A stretch of 64,000 bases of DNA from Climacium dendroides (GCA_950106755.1 OX467091.1:24755538-24819537), one strand, 5' to 3'; positions 47,246-59,686 are shown, counted from the stretch's first letter. Numbers and translations: made by a program. The notes: generated from the letters alone by a model not told the origin.

Positions 47246-50200
47246 ATGGCAGCGGCAGCAGCGGCTATGGCGGCCTCAGCTCAAATTAGTGCAGTTAGTG
47301 CAATTAGTGCTCCAATGTCTGCCAAGACTTCCTCGCAGTCGCACCTCGTGAAGGCCGCACCATCTTCTCTCTTGGTAAAATGAGGTTTCTCTTTAAGGAA
47401 TGCGTGCATGGCGAGCTTATATTCGGTTTTCTTGGAACAGCCGTTTGTAGTTGTGTCGTTGCCACCGGGGTCGTTGCCACTTGTTGCTGAGAGTTTCTGC
47501 AATGCTTGAATTTTCTAGCTCTTTCTGATACAATTTCAGTAGAGTTAAGTGCAATGTTACTTCACGAGAGGCTTTGTGTTCCATTTCGATCTGTGTCTGA
47601 TGGGAGTTAGCGTTTGTTGGGGATCCACAGGTCACAGCTGCGGTAGGAAATCTGAGACCGAGTTTGCGTTCCTCTTTCACAAGGAGACACCAAGGAATCC
47701 AAACAAATGTAAGGCTTGTCAAGATGCATGCGTCTTTATCGAAGTCCAACAATAAGGATCTCGAGAACGACGATGTTCCTGAAAACCAAGTGGAGTCGGA
47801 TAGTGATAGGGGCTTCTTCTTGCAACGCGCCTTGCTTACTGCTGCAGCGAGCTTGAGCCCTTTCCTCCTGACTGTCCAGGTTTCTGTACACCTACTGCTA
47901 CTTCTACATTTTCAGGAATTTGTGTTTTTCATTGTGAATGCTCCTGTGGCTTGTGCCAATTGTTTTCGGCTGCGTGCGTGGTTGGGAAGTGTTGAGATTC
48001 ATGCTTGGATACGTGTGGGTAAGGTAGAGAAGACCCTAGACTGCCTAGAGTATTAGAATCCTGATTCTGTCTCCTATTGCCTGACCCCTGTTACCAACAG
48101 CAGCTCGTCTCTCCCAATCAACACTTGGCCTTCAATTGGCAACCATTGGGTTTAAGAAATCATGATTTGGTAAAATTTGTCGATGGCCACGCATATTTGA
48201 ATTGGAACCAGGAATTGCCTACTCTTTCTTCAGTATTGGTCTACATGACTTCCCTGTGTTTGAATGATCGCATAAGAGATCATAAAAGACATAGAGTGAG
48301 AAAATCAAATCAAGTTGAGCTCAAGAGAGTCTGGCTCTTGTAGTACCCGAAGTGATATCTCCAAAGCACGAGTTAAGATGCTTAGCCCTTAAAGGACCAA
48401 GATGTCCAATTTTGAGCCAGTTAGAGTAGGTCATCAGTGGAATGGTTTTTTTGTTTCACTCTGGTTTCTTTATTAACCAACAAATGTAGCTCTTAACTGA
48501 TTCTGGTGACATAAAATATGGTCTCATCTGAATTCTATTATTTTCACAATATGATCAATTGAATTGGCCCTATTTAAATCCTTCTTCCTTTAGGGGTTAA
48601 AATAGAAGGAAACAGTGTCTTCTACCTTACTGATACTTATGAAACGGATGTTGAGCAGGATGCGTATGCGGCTGGTGGTGAGTATGGGATTCTGGAGGGC
48701 CGCATTTTGTCCCTGCTGCACCCTGTGGTGATGCTGACCCTCTTCTTCGCTACCGGATATGCTGGATACCTTGGCTGGCAATGGCGCCGTGTTCGCACGG
48801 TTCAAGAGGAGATCAACACATTGAAGAAGCAGGTGCCGGTGGCAGCCGAGGGTCAAACCGTTGATTCACCGATTAATGATCAAATTAAAGAGCTCACAGA
48901 GGTATAAATTTGCCATGAACCCCTAAAGGATCTACAAGCCTGAAGTAGCCCAAAGTAGGGTGACGTGTCCTTTGTAGCACTTTTGAGTAGGTCATATGAA
49001 GATTTTCTTTTGTTCAGTTTTGTCTATTTTTTGACCAATACGGCAATGATTTTCGTTGACTCTTGTGATTTAATATTTGACCATAATTTGAATACGTTCT
49101 TTACAATTTGATGAATCGAATTGGTCATTTTTAATCTATGAATCCTTGTATCCTTGTTCCATTAGGGGTTAAAAACATAGCAAAGAGCCAATAGGAGCTC
49201 CAGTATGTGAGTAGAAGAATGTTATCTTCGTAAAACTCGAGGTCAGAATGCCAGGCAATCAAGCAGAAGCCAGTCATGCTAAAAAAAATGTGATGTGCAT
49301 TCCGATTCTCAATGGAAAGGGCGCTAAAGAATGCATGTGATGTAGGTCAGGAAGGCTCTTGTGAAAGGAGGGTTTAAAGATCGTCACTTCAACTGGGGTT
49401 CCATCTTGCTTGGCGCTGGCGTTTTATTTTCCGTTTATGGAGCAACGAATACGTACTTACGGACAGGGAAGCTCTTCCCAGGACCTCATCTTTACGCCGG
49501 CGTAGGTATGGTTTTGCTTACACTGACTCTTTAATTTTCGTTTACATCTTACTCAACGTATTATTATGCCTCGTCTTCCATATCTTTTTAGCTTAGGACC
49601 GTTTCAGTTTCACAGGTCGAAGCATAGAATTTGGAACCGAAATTATATCCAACTGGGGGTGAGATAACAGTCTTAGAATAGTCCATTGCATTTGTGATGT
49701 ATTCGAGGTAACAAGTGTCCAACCCACCTCAACGAGGTAGCTTCAGAACCTTGTTATCTCATATACTTTACCATATGGAAGCCTTATAAGTGCCACCTCG
49801 TCATGTGTATCCTTGTTACTTGAACCAGTGCAAAATTGGTATTGAACACAAATTGAGCTAGACTGAATTGAAAACATTTTTTGCGTCAATCAAGGTGTAG
49901 GATTTCTTGTGATCTCAAGCTCGTTGCTTTGACTTGTGCAACCTTGAGTGGCCTTTAAGGTAGAGGTATCTAATTGCAACACGGACCTAAATGTGACACC
50001 CTAAAATCTTGCACAATGAGCCTGTATTGAATTTAAGAATTCATGTACACCTTTGACATGAAATCTTGTTTTGTTTTTAGGTCATCCACCTGAAAACTTG
50101 GAACCATCATAACTTTTGCATAAAACATCCAAGCAAGGCATACTTCGGTGCATTGGAATCTTATTGCAATTGCAAGGAAGAAGTGACTTAAAATTTAGGT

Positions 50201-50474
50201 ATCTGGTATTTCAGTCATATTACAGTCATCTGGGATGGTACTTGTTTGATAACGTCGAAGTGATTTGCTCATGGCTTTTTGGATTTGAACTGCAGGAATC
50301 ACGGTACTCTGGGCTCTTGCGGCGTCACTCGTGCCTCTCATGCAGAAAGGAAACGACACGGCCAGAAGTCTCCACATCGCCTTGAACACTATCAATCTGC
50401 TGCTCTTCGTGTGGCAGATTCCAACCGGATGGGAGATCGTCGTAAAAGTCCTGGAGTTCACGAAATTCCCTTGA
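47246..50474 (+). CDS. DUF4079 family plastid membrane protein
   Basis: Five exons: 47246-47374, 47724-47879, 48659-48901, 49346-49505, 50296-50474 (288 residues, all phases agree). The start of exon 2 is the least certain boundary. The N-terminus is Ala/Ser-rich (transit peptide). A second hydrophobic stretch (LLTAAASLSPFLL) ending in AYA|A near residue 99 resembles a thylakoid-type signal. The DUF4079 core has GILEGRILSLLHPVVM with a first membrane helix (about 111-133), the GWQWRRVRT motif, a charged coiled segment, GSILLGAGVLFSVYG (helix 2), TYLRTGKLFPGPHLYAG, ITVLWALAASLVPLM (helix 3), and LNTINLLLFVWQIPTGWEIV (helix 4), ending VLEFTKFP. The family is shared by plants and cyanobacteria and its biochemical role is not established. 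Introns 2 and 3 each carry a small MITE. Confidence 0.88.
48385..48596. mobile_element. Tourist-like MITE in DUF4079 intron 2
   Basis: Ends GCCCTTAAAGGA and TCCTTTAGGGG, flanked by TTA on both sides (48382-48384 and 48597-48599), the PIF/Harbinger pattern. It is 212 bases long. The interior GAGTAGGTCAT and ATGATCAATTGAATTGG words are shared with the element in the next intron. Confidence 0.6.
48919..49169. mobile_element. Tourist-like MITE in DUF4079 intron 3
   Basis: Ends ACCCCTAAAGGA and TTAGGGGT, about 250 bases, clearly related to the intron 2 copy (GAGTAGGTCAT, TTTGATGAATCGAATTGG and TTAGGGGTTAAAA in the same order). The target duplication is not clean. The two copies are direct repeats flanking exon 3. 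Confidence 0.55.
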
Positions 50475-51397
50475 AGATGCACCTACATTCAGAGCCAACG
50501 TGCCTGAGTATTCAGGTCTCCATTGTAGCATTTGTGTAAAACTGTTGTACCACTCTTTTTGAATAACGGCATGCCCCTAGTTTGGCAGAATATTTGATGA
50601 GTCCATGACTGCATTCATTTGAACTGGGGCTGTAAGTGAACCCGAAATGAGCTAATTCTGGATTCCTAGGAGACCATATTTTGAAAAGTCTCTTGCTACA
50701 GTGTCACTTCAATGAGATTCCGTAATGGTGTACTGTGGTCTGCAGTATTGGTTGTCTGTAGCGTAGTTTCGTATTGAGCAAATATATGCAATTTCGTTTG
50801 AATTCTATTCATTGTTCATCTGTATTAGAGTAGACTCAATGTGAGCCTTGTACAGATAAGTGAAACTCTTGTTTTGCCAATATGAGAAGATATTTGCCAA
50901 CTCCGGTAGATGTCTCGGACTAATCGAAATGTCGTGTTCTCACATTTTTCATATCACTAACCGTATGAATCAGACACATTTAGGCTTTGCATTTATATCC
51001 TTGGCTCGTTTTCAAATTTAGAAAGCATATTTGAATTAGCTACTTCTGTTTTAACTGCTAGTTTAAAATACAGAGAACCTAACAATCCTTAATATACAAG
51101 TTAAGTCTCTTCTCAAATGCCTGATTGCAAACGTACATGCAATTTCTACACAAAGAGGCAAAACAAATCATCAATGATTGCATAGAGAGCCCCAAATGCT
51201 ACAAACATGTTTTAGTTCAATTAATGAAGTGATTTTTTTATTGACAAAGGCCTACACTAAGTGTGAAATTTGGTCCCAAGTGGAGAATTGGGATCCTAAC
51301 AAGATGTGATGGTATCTTCAATTTTTGGATCTAAAACATATGGTAGTTTAAGTCAAACTCCATTGAGAATAGCATCTTATGTTTTTTTGTCTAGAAG
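50475..51397. other. 3' flank of the DUF4079 gene
   Basis: Even composition for about 500 bases (probable 3' UTR and downstream DNA), then AT-rich. No coding signal. Confidence 0.5.
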
Positions 51398-51700
51398 GGT
51401 TTAAAAAAGGATGAGTCTTGTGACAATCTCACAAGACAATATAGTATAGCAATAGACATCCACCTTCTCATTGAACATCAATGTGGAACTAGAAGTCTTA
51501 CTCTTCAATTGTTGGAGAATCTTGGGTGCTCTCCAAAACCTTGTTCCAACCACATCCATTGAACATTTCCAATTAGCTATATGTGCATATATGCAATGGG
51601 GATCATTGGAAGATGCTAAATCAATTTTATTGTTGACATAGGAGTAAAAGCTTTTAAATCTTTGTGCACAAAATAGGTATTCTAAGGGCAATCTGTTTGA
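51398..51700 (-). pseudogene. Protein kinase domain relic
   Basis: On the minus strand LEYL, then VHKDLK (catalytic loop, subdomain VIb), then a long open frame with YAHIANWKCS where the DFG segment would lie. It continues with VVGTRFWRAPKIL (activation-loop end, subdomain VIII, with Lys for the usual Glu of APE) and FNEKVDVYCYTILSCEIVT (subdomain IX). VHKDLK and the rest are in different frames, and the sequence dissolves into stops after EIVT. This is a decayed fragment of a Ser/Thr or Raf-like kinase of about 100 residues, with no start, no N-lobe and no visible DFG. Confidence 0.7.
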
Positions 51701-52454
51701 TGTACAATCCCCCTCTTCATTGTCTATAGTCTTATTTTATATTCTTAATTAGTTATACTTGCAATCATTTAATCTATTGAAGCAGTTAGTTTCCATTTCT
51801 TTACTCTTACCATGTACATGTTATATAACACTCTTTGAATATGGAATGTCCACTTGTGTGGTGAGAAGTTCAAATCAATGTAGTTGGTCCATTGTCATGA
51901 CTTAGAGTATATTTAACACAATCATATGCATCATGCACTTTGCTTGAGTGAAGAAAAAGGAACATTGTTGTATTCCATGTGCAAATCAATGAAGCTTCAA
52001 AAATCTCTCCAATACCTAGGCATTATGAAACCAAAATTATTTTCTTTCCTATTGAGCACATTCCTTCATTATGACTGAGGATGACTGGCGACTGCTTGTA
52101 GTCATATTTTTGAAGGTAAAAAAAAAATGACTACAAATCATATTTTAGCCTTATACATTATGGCCTTATAGTATATGACCATTGGGAACATCAAAATACT
52201 TCATAAAGAACAGTAGGGAACATATTTAGGGAACGCCCAGTCATATTTTCTAGTCATGTTTTGCAATCGCATCTCCATGAAAGTAAGATTTTTTAAGGGC
52301 AATCCAAAAACAGTTTGGGTAGGGAATATGTTTAGAAAGTACCTAGTCATATTTTTCCATGTAGAATTTTTTTGTAGTCATATTTTTTGAAAATCATTTT
52401 TTTATAGTTGTCACTAATTTTGGGTTTTGAAACCCTAGCCGCCACTTTTTGTAG

Positions 52455-52985
52455 TCATTCCTCTTTTTGCCCCTTTTCTGTTTCTTCTTCTTTGTTTTTG
52501 TTTCTTCTTAAGTTTTGTTTCTTGTTGCTTCTTAGGTTTTTCTTCTTCTTACTTCTTCTTACTTCTTCTTGTTTTTTAGGTTTTACTGCTTCTTCTTTCT
52601 TTTTTGTTCCTTTTTCTTTATTTTTGTTGCTTCTTAAGTTTTGTTTCTTGTTGCCTCTTAGGTTTTGCTTCTTCTTGCTCCTTCTTACTTCTTACTTCTT
52701 GGGTTTTGCTTCTTCTTTCTACTTAGCTTTTGCTTCTTCTTCTTTCTTAGGTTTTGCTTCTTCTTGCCTTTCAACTTTTATTTCTTTTTCTTTTTTAAGT
52801 TTTTCTTTTTCTTGCTTTTTAAGTTTTGCTTCTAAGGTTTTGCTTCTTTTTCCTTCTTAGATTTCTCTTTTTCTTCCTTCTTAAGTTTTACTTCTTCTTG
52901 CTTTTTAGATTTCACTTCTTCTTCCTTCTTAAGTTTTGCTCCTTCTTTCTTAAATTTTTCTTCTTCTTGCCTCCTATTCATATTT
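52455..52985. repeat. CTT-rich degenerate minisatellite
   Basis: About 530 bases of irregular units such as TTAGGTTTTGCTTCTTCTTG. One strand is nearly all C and T. The plus frame gives Phe/Leu/Ser and the minus frame Lys/Glu-rich sequence with stops. Neither is a convincing gene. Confidence 0.75.
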
Positions 52986-53469
52986 TACAGTCATAATGTC
53001 ATTTAATTTTTGCTTCTTCTTTTTTGCTACTTTTTGCTTCTTAGTCTTTTTATCATCATTGTTATTTTTTTTTATTTATAATTTTTGAATATATAATGAT
53101 TGTTCATTTATTGAAAACTAACCTTCTTGTTTATACATGTAGGCATTGGAGGTTGAAATAAAGTTATTGAAGGCTACTTGCAATACAAAAGAGGTAACAT
53201 CTTTCCATTTTTGTTGAAATATAGGTTCTACAAGTATGTGGAAATATACGTATATAAAGAGTCATTGTGATATATTTTGTATTAGTAACTAATAAATGTT
53301 ATTGAAAAAAATCACATTTTCTCTTGTATTTGACTTTCTAATATGATTAATTTTTGTCTATTTAAGAAATCATATGTATTCATTTTTAATTAAATGGATT
53401 CTCTTACTTAACTACTAAATTATGTTGATGTATGACTACACATAGTCGTTTTACAAATCATCAAAAAAT

Positions 53470-53950
53470 ATAACTAAAAAGAATTGTTTTATACATCATT
53501 AAAAAATATGACTGGAAAAAGTCATATTTCACGTTACTAAAAAATATGACTTACCGTAGTCATATTCCTCATCAACCAAACACATGATTCATCGTAGTCA
53601 TATTCTATGTCATTCAAAAATATGACTCACCACAATCACATTCTACATGAACAAAAAATATGACCCACCGTAGTTATATTCCGTATCATAAAAAAATATG
53701 ACTTACCGCAGTTATATTCTACATCACTGTAAAATATGACTTAAAATAATCATATTCCACATCACTGCAAAATATGACTCACTACAGTCATATTCCACAT
53801 CACTGCAAAATATGACTTACTACAATCATATTCCACATCACTGCAAAATATGGCTCACTGCAGTTATATTCTATATCATCAAAAAATATGACTCATTGCA
53901 ATCATATTCCACGTCATCAAAAATATGACTCACTATAGTCATATTTCACG
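53470..53950. repeat. 38-base satellite of hairpin units
   Basis: About twelve tandem copies of a unit of about 38 bases, best kept at 53755-53870. Each carries AATATGACT, six spacer bases, then AGTCATATT, a 9-base perfect inverted repeat, followed by CCACATCACTGCA or a variant. Copies differ by point changes and small length changes. Confidence 0.85.
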
Positions 53951-54235
53951 TAGGATTTTTTTGTTTGCCCGGGCAACTCAAAAAAAAATCAAGCCTTCCT
54001 TAAAATAGTCAAAGTATACGCCATGTTGGCATACTATGGCTAAATATGGATATTTATACCCCTCAATCCATATGACTGCCAATATGACTGATGTTTGAAG
54101 CGATTGCTTCTAAACGACTAGAGTCAGTCATATTCCGAGTCATCTACAGTGATTTCTGCGTGAGTCATATTTTTTGATTTTACGACTTACTGCAGTCATA
54201 TTTTGTAGTCATAAAACACTGCTTTTGGTGTAGTG

Positions 54236-56149
54236 CATTGAAAGTCTTCAAGTGCACAAGTACCCTTCATCACCTTCACCACATATTCAACCCCCTTTCT
54301 ATAAGCATTTCATAATGCAACTTGAACTTCATAGATATCTGTTTGATCTCCCTCCCCAAGTTTCTTCTTCAACACTATGTACATTTATAATTTCACCATA
54401 GAAGGATTTCCATTGAGATTTCACTAAAGTAAAACCTCTCTTACTGCATACTTCCTATGTAGTAAGAGAGTTTGGATGCAGTAGATGGTTTTGCACCTGA
54501 TTCAAGATGGAAAGACACATGGTATGTGGCCTCTTTGAATGCATGAAACCTCTCTTAGTGCATAGTTTTGGCACCATGCACTAAGAGGTTTTTATTGTAT
54601 TTCTTATCTTGGACTTCAATACTCTTACTTTTGGAGGCATTGCTCTAATAGTGGTGACACAATATTGTATGAAAGTCTAATGAATTCTTTGAGGCATTGC
54701 AATCATCTTTTAATATAGAAAAATCTTAGTTAACATCCTAAGAATAGTAACTACTCTCGCTACATTGAAGTGCAGATACCGCCCAATTAATTTGCACGAC
54801 GGTTATGTAGAAAGAATGTGTTGTGTATTCTTATGTGTATTAAAGACGACACTTTTACATCCCAAAAGGTATTAGTTAATAGTCACAACTCTTAGTGTGT
54901 AAAGTCACAACTATTAAATTAGTACTAACTAGTGTATTACATACGTAATATACTATATATCTAATATTTCCACTAATACACTAGTTTATTTTTTCATCCA
55001 TTTTGATAAAGATTATAACATAGTCATCCAAAACGGTCGTCTTCCTAAGTTCCTGTTTGCATAGAGTTTGCAGCATTGTTCCCCCTTTGGTCTTCTTGTG
55101 GTTGTGCTGCATTGCAACCCCGCCCCTTTGGTAGTCTGTTGGAGTTGTACAAGGTGTGATTGAAGTAGGAGCTGAGGACACGAGTTAAGTTGCTGCAAGA
55201 GTTGAATTGTGGGAGCTGTTGCAGGGATTATTGTTGAAGATACTGTTGTTGTTGGAGATGCTGTCGCTGCTATTGCTGGAAATGTTGCCACTATTGTTGT
55301 TGCTGAAGCTAGAGTAGGAGCTGAGGCGGGACAGGAGAAATGGAGTGCTTTCTTCTATTGTGTTGTCGTCTACAACAACGGCTACGAGCTAGAGGTAAGG
55401 TAATTTCTACTCGAACTCCTTCCTTTATCTTACACTTATTTGTGGAGAGATGTTTATTGCTTATTTGAAAATTTAGTTGAAGTGTGTACTTTTTCATTAA
55501 GCTTGGTTTTTGTTGAGGGTTTAGGATTTTGACTATCTATTGTTGCTTGCATTGTTTTGATAAGGTCGAATGATTGCAATGATTACAATTATACTTTCTT
55601 TGGATTAGCTTTGCATTGGTTGGCTTATTAGGAGCATAGTCCAGATTTTAATAAGATTGATCCATATACTTTTGAAACGGAGCTTGTTAATTGTCTTTGA
55701 TTGGCTGGACCTTTGTCTGGTTGTATTGATTGTTTGAAAAAATGGATTCATGAAGTATGGGCTGTATGGCCTTCAACTTTGCCTTTGAATTATTCATGTG
55801 ACCTTGATGTTTATTATGTTGGTTCTTTGGAATTAAACCTATTTCAACTTGCAAACATTGGTTAGAATTTAAATTATTCATGCATTTATGTTTGAAATAT
55901 AGATCACTTTGAGAAGTCTTGGATAATGTGCAGCCTAAGGGTTATTGTCTCCCACTCCAAGACTTAACAAAGTTTGGTGCAAATTGTTGTATTGGTTGAA
56001 ATAAGTGATAAAGTAAAGATTTGGCTGCTTTTAAGTATTTAGTGGAGAAGTTTTCACATAAGAGAGATGGTTTGTTTGATTGTAGAGGTTTATGAGGCTT
56101 TATATAGGTCATTAATGCTTTTTTTTGTTGGTGTTGGTGTAGGAGTTGG
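54236..56149. other. Gene-poor stretch left of the copia element
   Basis: AT-rich, with a TTG/GTT-rich segment at 55190-55330 that opens a Val/Ala/Gly frame of 64 codons. It probably contains the left flank or 3' LTR of the copia relic, but no direct-repeat partner was found on the right side. No independent gene is supported. Confidence 0.45.
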
Positions 56150-56502
56150 CAATGGAGAAGTAATATCCATGCCTAATAAAGACATACAATGATAATGTTT
56201 ATCACGAGATAAAGATTTTATTAATATATCAGCTTCCATTTCTGAAGTTGGAATATGACATAGCTAAATTTCTTTGGCAAGAATCTTTTCTCTAGTGAAA
56301 TGATATTGGGTGTCCACATGTTTGTTTCTTGAATGATATATACTTTAGATTTTCATTGAGAGCAATAGCACTTTGGCTATCTGAATAAATTATAGTAGGA
56401 TCAACTTGTTGAAAACCTAATTCACTCAATAAATGTCGTAACCAAAAAACTTTAGCGCTTAGGGGAGCCTTTAGCTCGTAAATGTGTGTTTCTTTCGATA
56501 AG

Positions 56503-57007
56503 CTAATTCTTTTGTGTTGTCTTTGGCCAAATTGCTTTGGATAAAGCCATATATTCTAACTCTGTTGATGAAAGAGCAACTAATTGTTGTTTTTTACTAC
56601 CCCAAGAAATAACCCCCTTTAGAGAGAAGGAAACAATATCCATATGTGGAACGTTAAGTGTCTTTATCACCAACCCAATTCGCATTAGAGTAACCATGCA
56701 AAATTTCTCCATTCACTTGCTTTTGATATTTTATTCCAAATGAAAGTATTCCATTGAGATATCTCAAAGTATATTTTAATGTTTGAATGCGACTTGTACC
56801 TGAGTTGGAAAGATACTATGCTAAGCTATAGACTACATAAGCACAATCTGATTTAGAATTGGTAATAGCATACATTAAACTACCAACCATACTTGAATAA
56901 GAATATGATTGGGTGAGATTTTGTTCATCTTGAGGGTTTAGACAATCGTTTTTGTTTAAGCATACACTAGATGACATAAGAGTACTCACTGGATTACAAT
57001 TTAACAT
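56503..57007 (-). pseudogene. copia RNase H and RT C-terminus, fragments
   Basis: The first fragment (57007-56816) has MVGSLMYAITNSKSD, the segment between RT and RNase H in copia. The second (56712-56503) has ISWGSKKQQLVALSSTELEYMA, the catalytic Glu region of RNase H. A frame break separates them. Confidence 0.85.
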
Positions 57008-57070
57008 GTTATATTCTTAGAGCTTGGAAATTAAATAATTTTGTTGATGTATTATCAACCACCTTTCTTG

Positions 57071-57274
57071 TCAATTTCTTAAGATGGTATTTTCCAAGAT
57101 GTAATTGATCTCACCATCATCCAACATATCAAATTTAGTTTGTAATGTATGTTTAAGATCTTGAATAAGAGAAAGTTTGTTACTGACCAAAATACAATCA
57201 TCTACATAAATATTGAATATTATAAAATCATTTGTTTTGTTCTTTTGCATATAAATGTTTGCATCGGAGATCAA
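57071..57274 (-). pseudogene. copia reverse transcriptase fragment
   Basis: IIFNIYVDDCILVSN carries the YVDD catalytic motif, followed by LKHTLQTKFDMLDDGEINYIL, the usual copia continuation. The N-terminal half of RT, up to about 57.8 kb, is present only as out-of-frame remnants. Confidence 0.85.
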
Positions 57275-57859
57275 TCTAACAAATCCATGTAGAAATAAAA
57301 ATTGATCAATGCATTGGTACCATTGTCTTGAAGATTACTTAAGTCCATATAAAGATTTAAGTAGTAATCAAACTAATTTAGGGTCCAATTGAAAATTTGG
57401 TGTTAATAGTTGCAAATAAACTTCCAATCCTTTAGGTGGTTTCATGTAAATTTCTTCATTTAAGTAGCCATATAAAATGACTATTTTAACATCTAATTGG
57501 TGTATATCCAAGTTTTATTGTGTAGCTAATACTAATAATAATTTTACAAAATTTAACTTGACAACTGGTGAGAATGTTAATATATAGTCTATTCCTTTTA
57601 TTTGAGTGAATCCCTTGGCTACCAACTTGGCCTTATATTTATCTATACTACCATTAGCATTAATTTTAAGTTTAAAAATCTATTTACAGTTGATTGGTGT
57701 TCTTTTAGGAGGAAGTGGGGTCAATTTTTAAGTTTTATTCTTCAATAATGAATTAAATTCGGCATTAATTGTAGCTTGCCACTCTCTAGCTTCTTTTCTT
57801 TCTAAAGCTTCTTGTAAAATATTTGGTGGTAGTTGTAAAGAAGTAAGAACAACATTATC

Positions 57860-58655
57860 TTAGTGATCTCTAAGACAATGTCTTTTATATTCCTTTCTTC
57901 CTTGTATGGATTCAAGTAACCTTTTTGTTGGTTTAATAATCCTTTTAGGTCTAGAAGAACTAGGTGGAGGGCTTGGCTGAGTTGGCTCTCTCAAGATAGA
58001 AGACACTTCAACTTCCTCAAGGGGTAAGTTGCTACTATTATCATTGTTTTTACTATGTAAGGATAGTTGAGAGAATGCCTCTATTATATCATTATGAGAA
58101 GGGGATTGTGTCTCCAAGTTTGGAAAACTATTTGAAATTGGTTGTAAATCAAATGTATTTAAATCAATGGTTTGTTGGGATTGGTCAAAATATCCACCTT
58201 GATGATGGACATTATTGGCTAGATTAAATTTTATAGTTGTTGAAGGTCTTTTGAGTAAATCGAAGTCCATTAGATCCTTGTCATCAACCTCATATGGCAA
58301 GGTCTAGTCTTGTACATTAGATGTGATTTCATCAAATATGACATCTCTTGAAATAAATTTTCTCTTATTTATTAAGATTCATAAGTTGATATGCCTTAGA
58401 TTCTGTACTATAGCCTAAAAATATTGCTTCTTATGAATGTGAATCTAATTTCTTTCTCATTTCTTTAGGGATAAGAACATGGGCTTTACATCCAAAGATT
58501 TTAAGGTATGACAAGTTAGGTTGATGTCCATACCACATTTCAAAGGGTGTTTTATTTTCAGTGATTGCCTTGGTAGGGCTTCTATTTTGAAGGTAATTTG
58601 CAGTTTGGAGTGCTTCACTACAAAAAATCTTAGATAACTTAGAATAGGATAACAT
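57860..58655 (-). pseudogene. copia integrase C-terminus and IN-RT linker, fragments
   Basis: 58655-58431 gives ALQTANYLQNRSPTKAI, FEMWYGHQPNLSYLKIFGCKAHV, the end of the integrase core. 58300-57860 is the low-complexity linker ending with RPKRIIKPTKRL, the conserved lead-in to RT. A frame break lies at about 58310-58430. Confidence 0.85.
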
Positions 58656-58873
58656 TGCAAGAATTGTATTTACTAATGTTCTATTATTTCTTTCAGGGAC
58701 ACCATTTTGCTGTGGTGTATAAGCTGTATTAAGCTCTTGTTTTATTCTTTATCAAGTGCTTCTAATTTGTGTTTTATTAAGTATACATGATAGTATCTTG
58801 AGAAGTCATCAATAAGTGCATCCAAAATGGGTGCCAACTTCCATAAGACCACATATATCAAAATGTATAAGAT

Positions 58874-59503
58874 TTAATAATTTAGTAGTCCTTTGTAGAC
58901 TTTGTTTAGGAAATTTTCTTTGTGTTGTTTGCCTTCTATGCAAGGTTGACATATAGTAATTTCTTTTTTATTAAAAGAATTAATCCCTTTTGCCATAATT
59001 TGTATCTCTTTTAATCTATGATGATTTATGTGGCCTAATTTCAAGTGCCACAAGTTGGCTTTGTTTAAACTTGTAATAGTTGGGATAGCAATTTCTTGGT
59101 CATTACATATAATAGTTCTACCTAATTTATATGGGTTAAAGTTTAACTTACATGTTGCAATTGTTTTATCAAATTTGTTTATTAGAGTTGATATTCCAGC
59201 TTTAATTTGTACTTCACCTCTAGCTTGATCTAATTGTTTTGTAGAGAATAAATTTTTTGCAAGACCTAGTATGTACAAGACATCAGGTATGACTTTCTTA
59301 TCTCCATTTAATAGTTTAACCTTTACATCACTACATCCTTTGATTATATATGATGTTGAGTCATCACCTAAATAAACAAATTGGTTATTTTCATACTTTT
59401 TATAATTTATGAATCCCTCTAATTCATGATACATATGTTGAGTGGCTCCTGAATCTATATACCATGTAGAATTTGGTTTTTTATTAATCAATAGTGCCAC
59501 CAC
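58874..59503 (-). pseudogene. copia protease and pre-integrase domain
   Basis: A 209-residue open frame. WYIDSGATQHM is the protease active site. LWHLKLGHINHHRLKEI with CQPCIEGKQHK is the GAG pre-integrase zinc-binding region. The integrase catalytic core that should follow (58870-58660) is broken by stops. Confidence 0.9.
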
Positions 59504-59686
59504 ATATAATTTGTGTGATTTGGTAATAACATTTGTCTGCCTTGGCTAGTTATTTCTTTTTGCAGCAATTCTTATGGTGCAATCTTTAATCAAATGTTTT
59601 GATTTTTTACTGTGAAAATATTTCTTATTAGCAACAATGTTCTTCTTTTCATAAGGCTTGGAGTTACTACTTTCTCCTTTGTAACC

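Larger units (their letters stand above)
52075..54235. mobile_element. Putative CACTA-type element with subterminal repeats
   Basis: The right edge at 54235 is the inverse of CACTACACCAAAAGCAGTG, a CACTA-style terminus. From about 52075 to there the sequence is studded with AGTCATATT and its inverse AATATGACT, as expected of subterminal transposase-binding repeats, with a dense array at 53470-53950. A matching left terminus was not found, so the left border is only where the repeats begin. A short exon-like segment (53143-53192, AG|...|GTAACA) sits in the middle. No TNPD/TNP2-like transposase is visible. Confidence 0.5.

Noticed and set aside
52408..52860. 150-codon Phe/Leu/Ser frame that looks like a membrane protein
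   Set aside because: It is the translation of a CTT-rich minisatellite. There are no real helices with flanking charges and no family motif.
53470..53950. CRISPR-like array of repeats
   Set aside because: Units are tandem and diverged with no unique spacers, in a nuclear plant genome.
55209..55403. Val/Ala/Gly-rich frame of 64 codons
   Set aside because: Produced by GTT/GCT-rich simple sequence, with no motif, in the likely flank or LTR of the copia relic.
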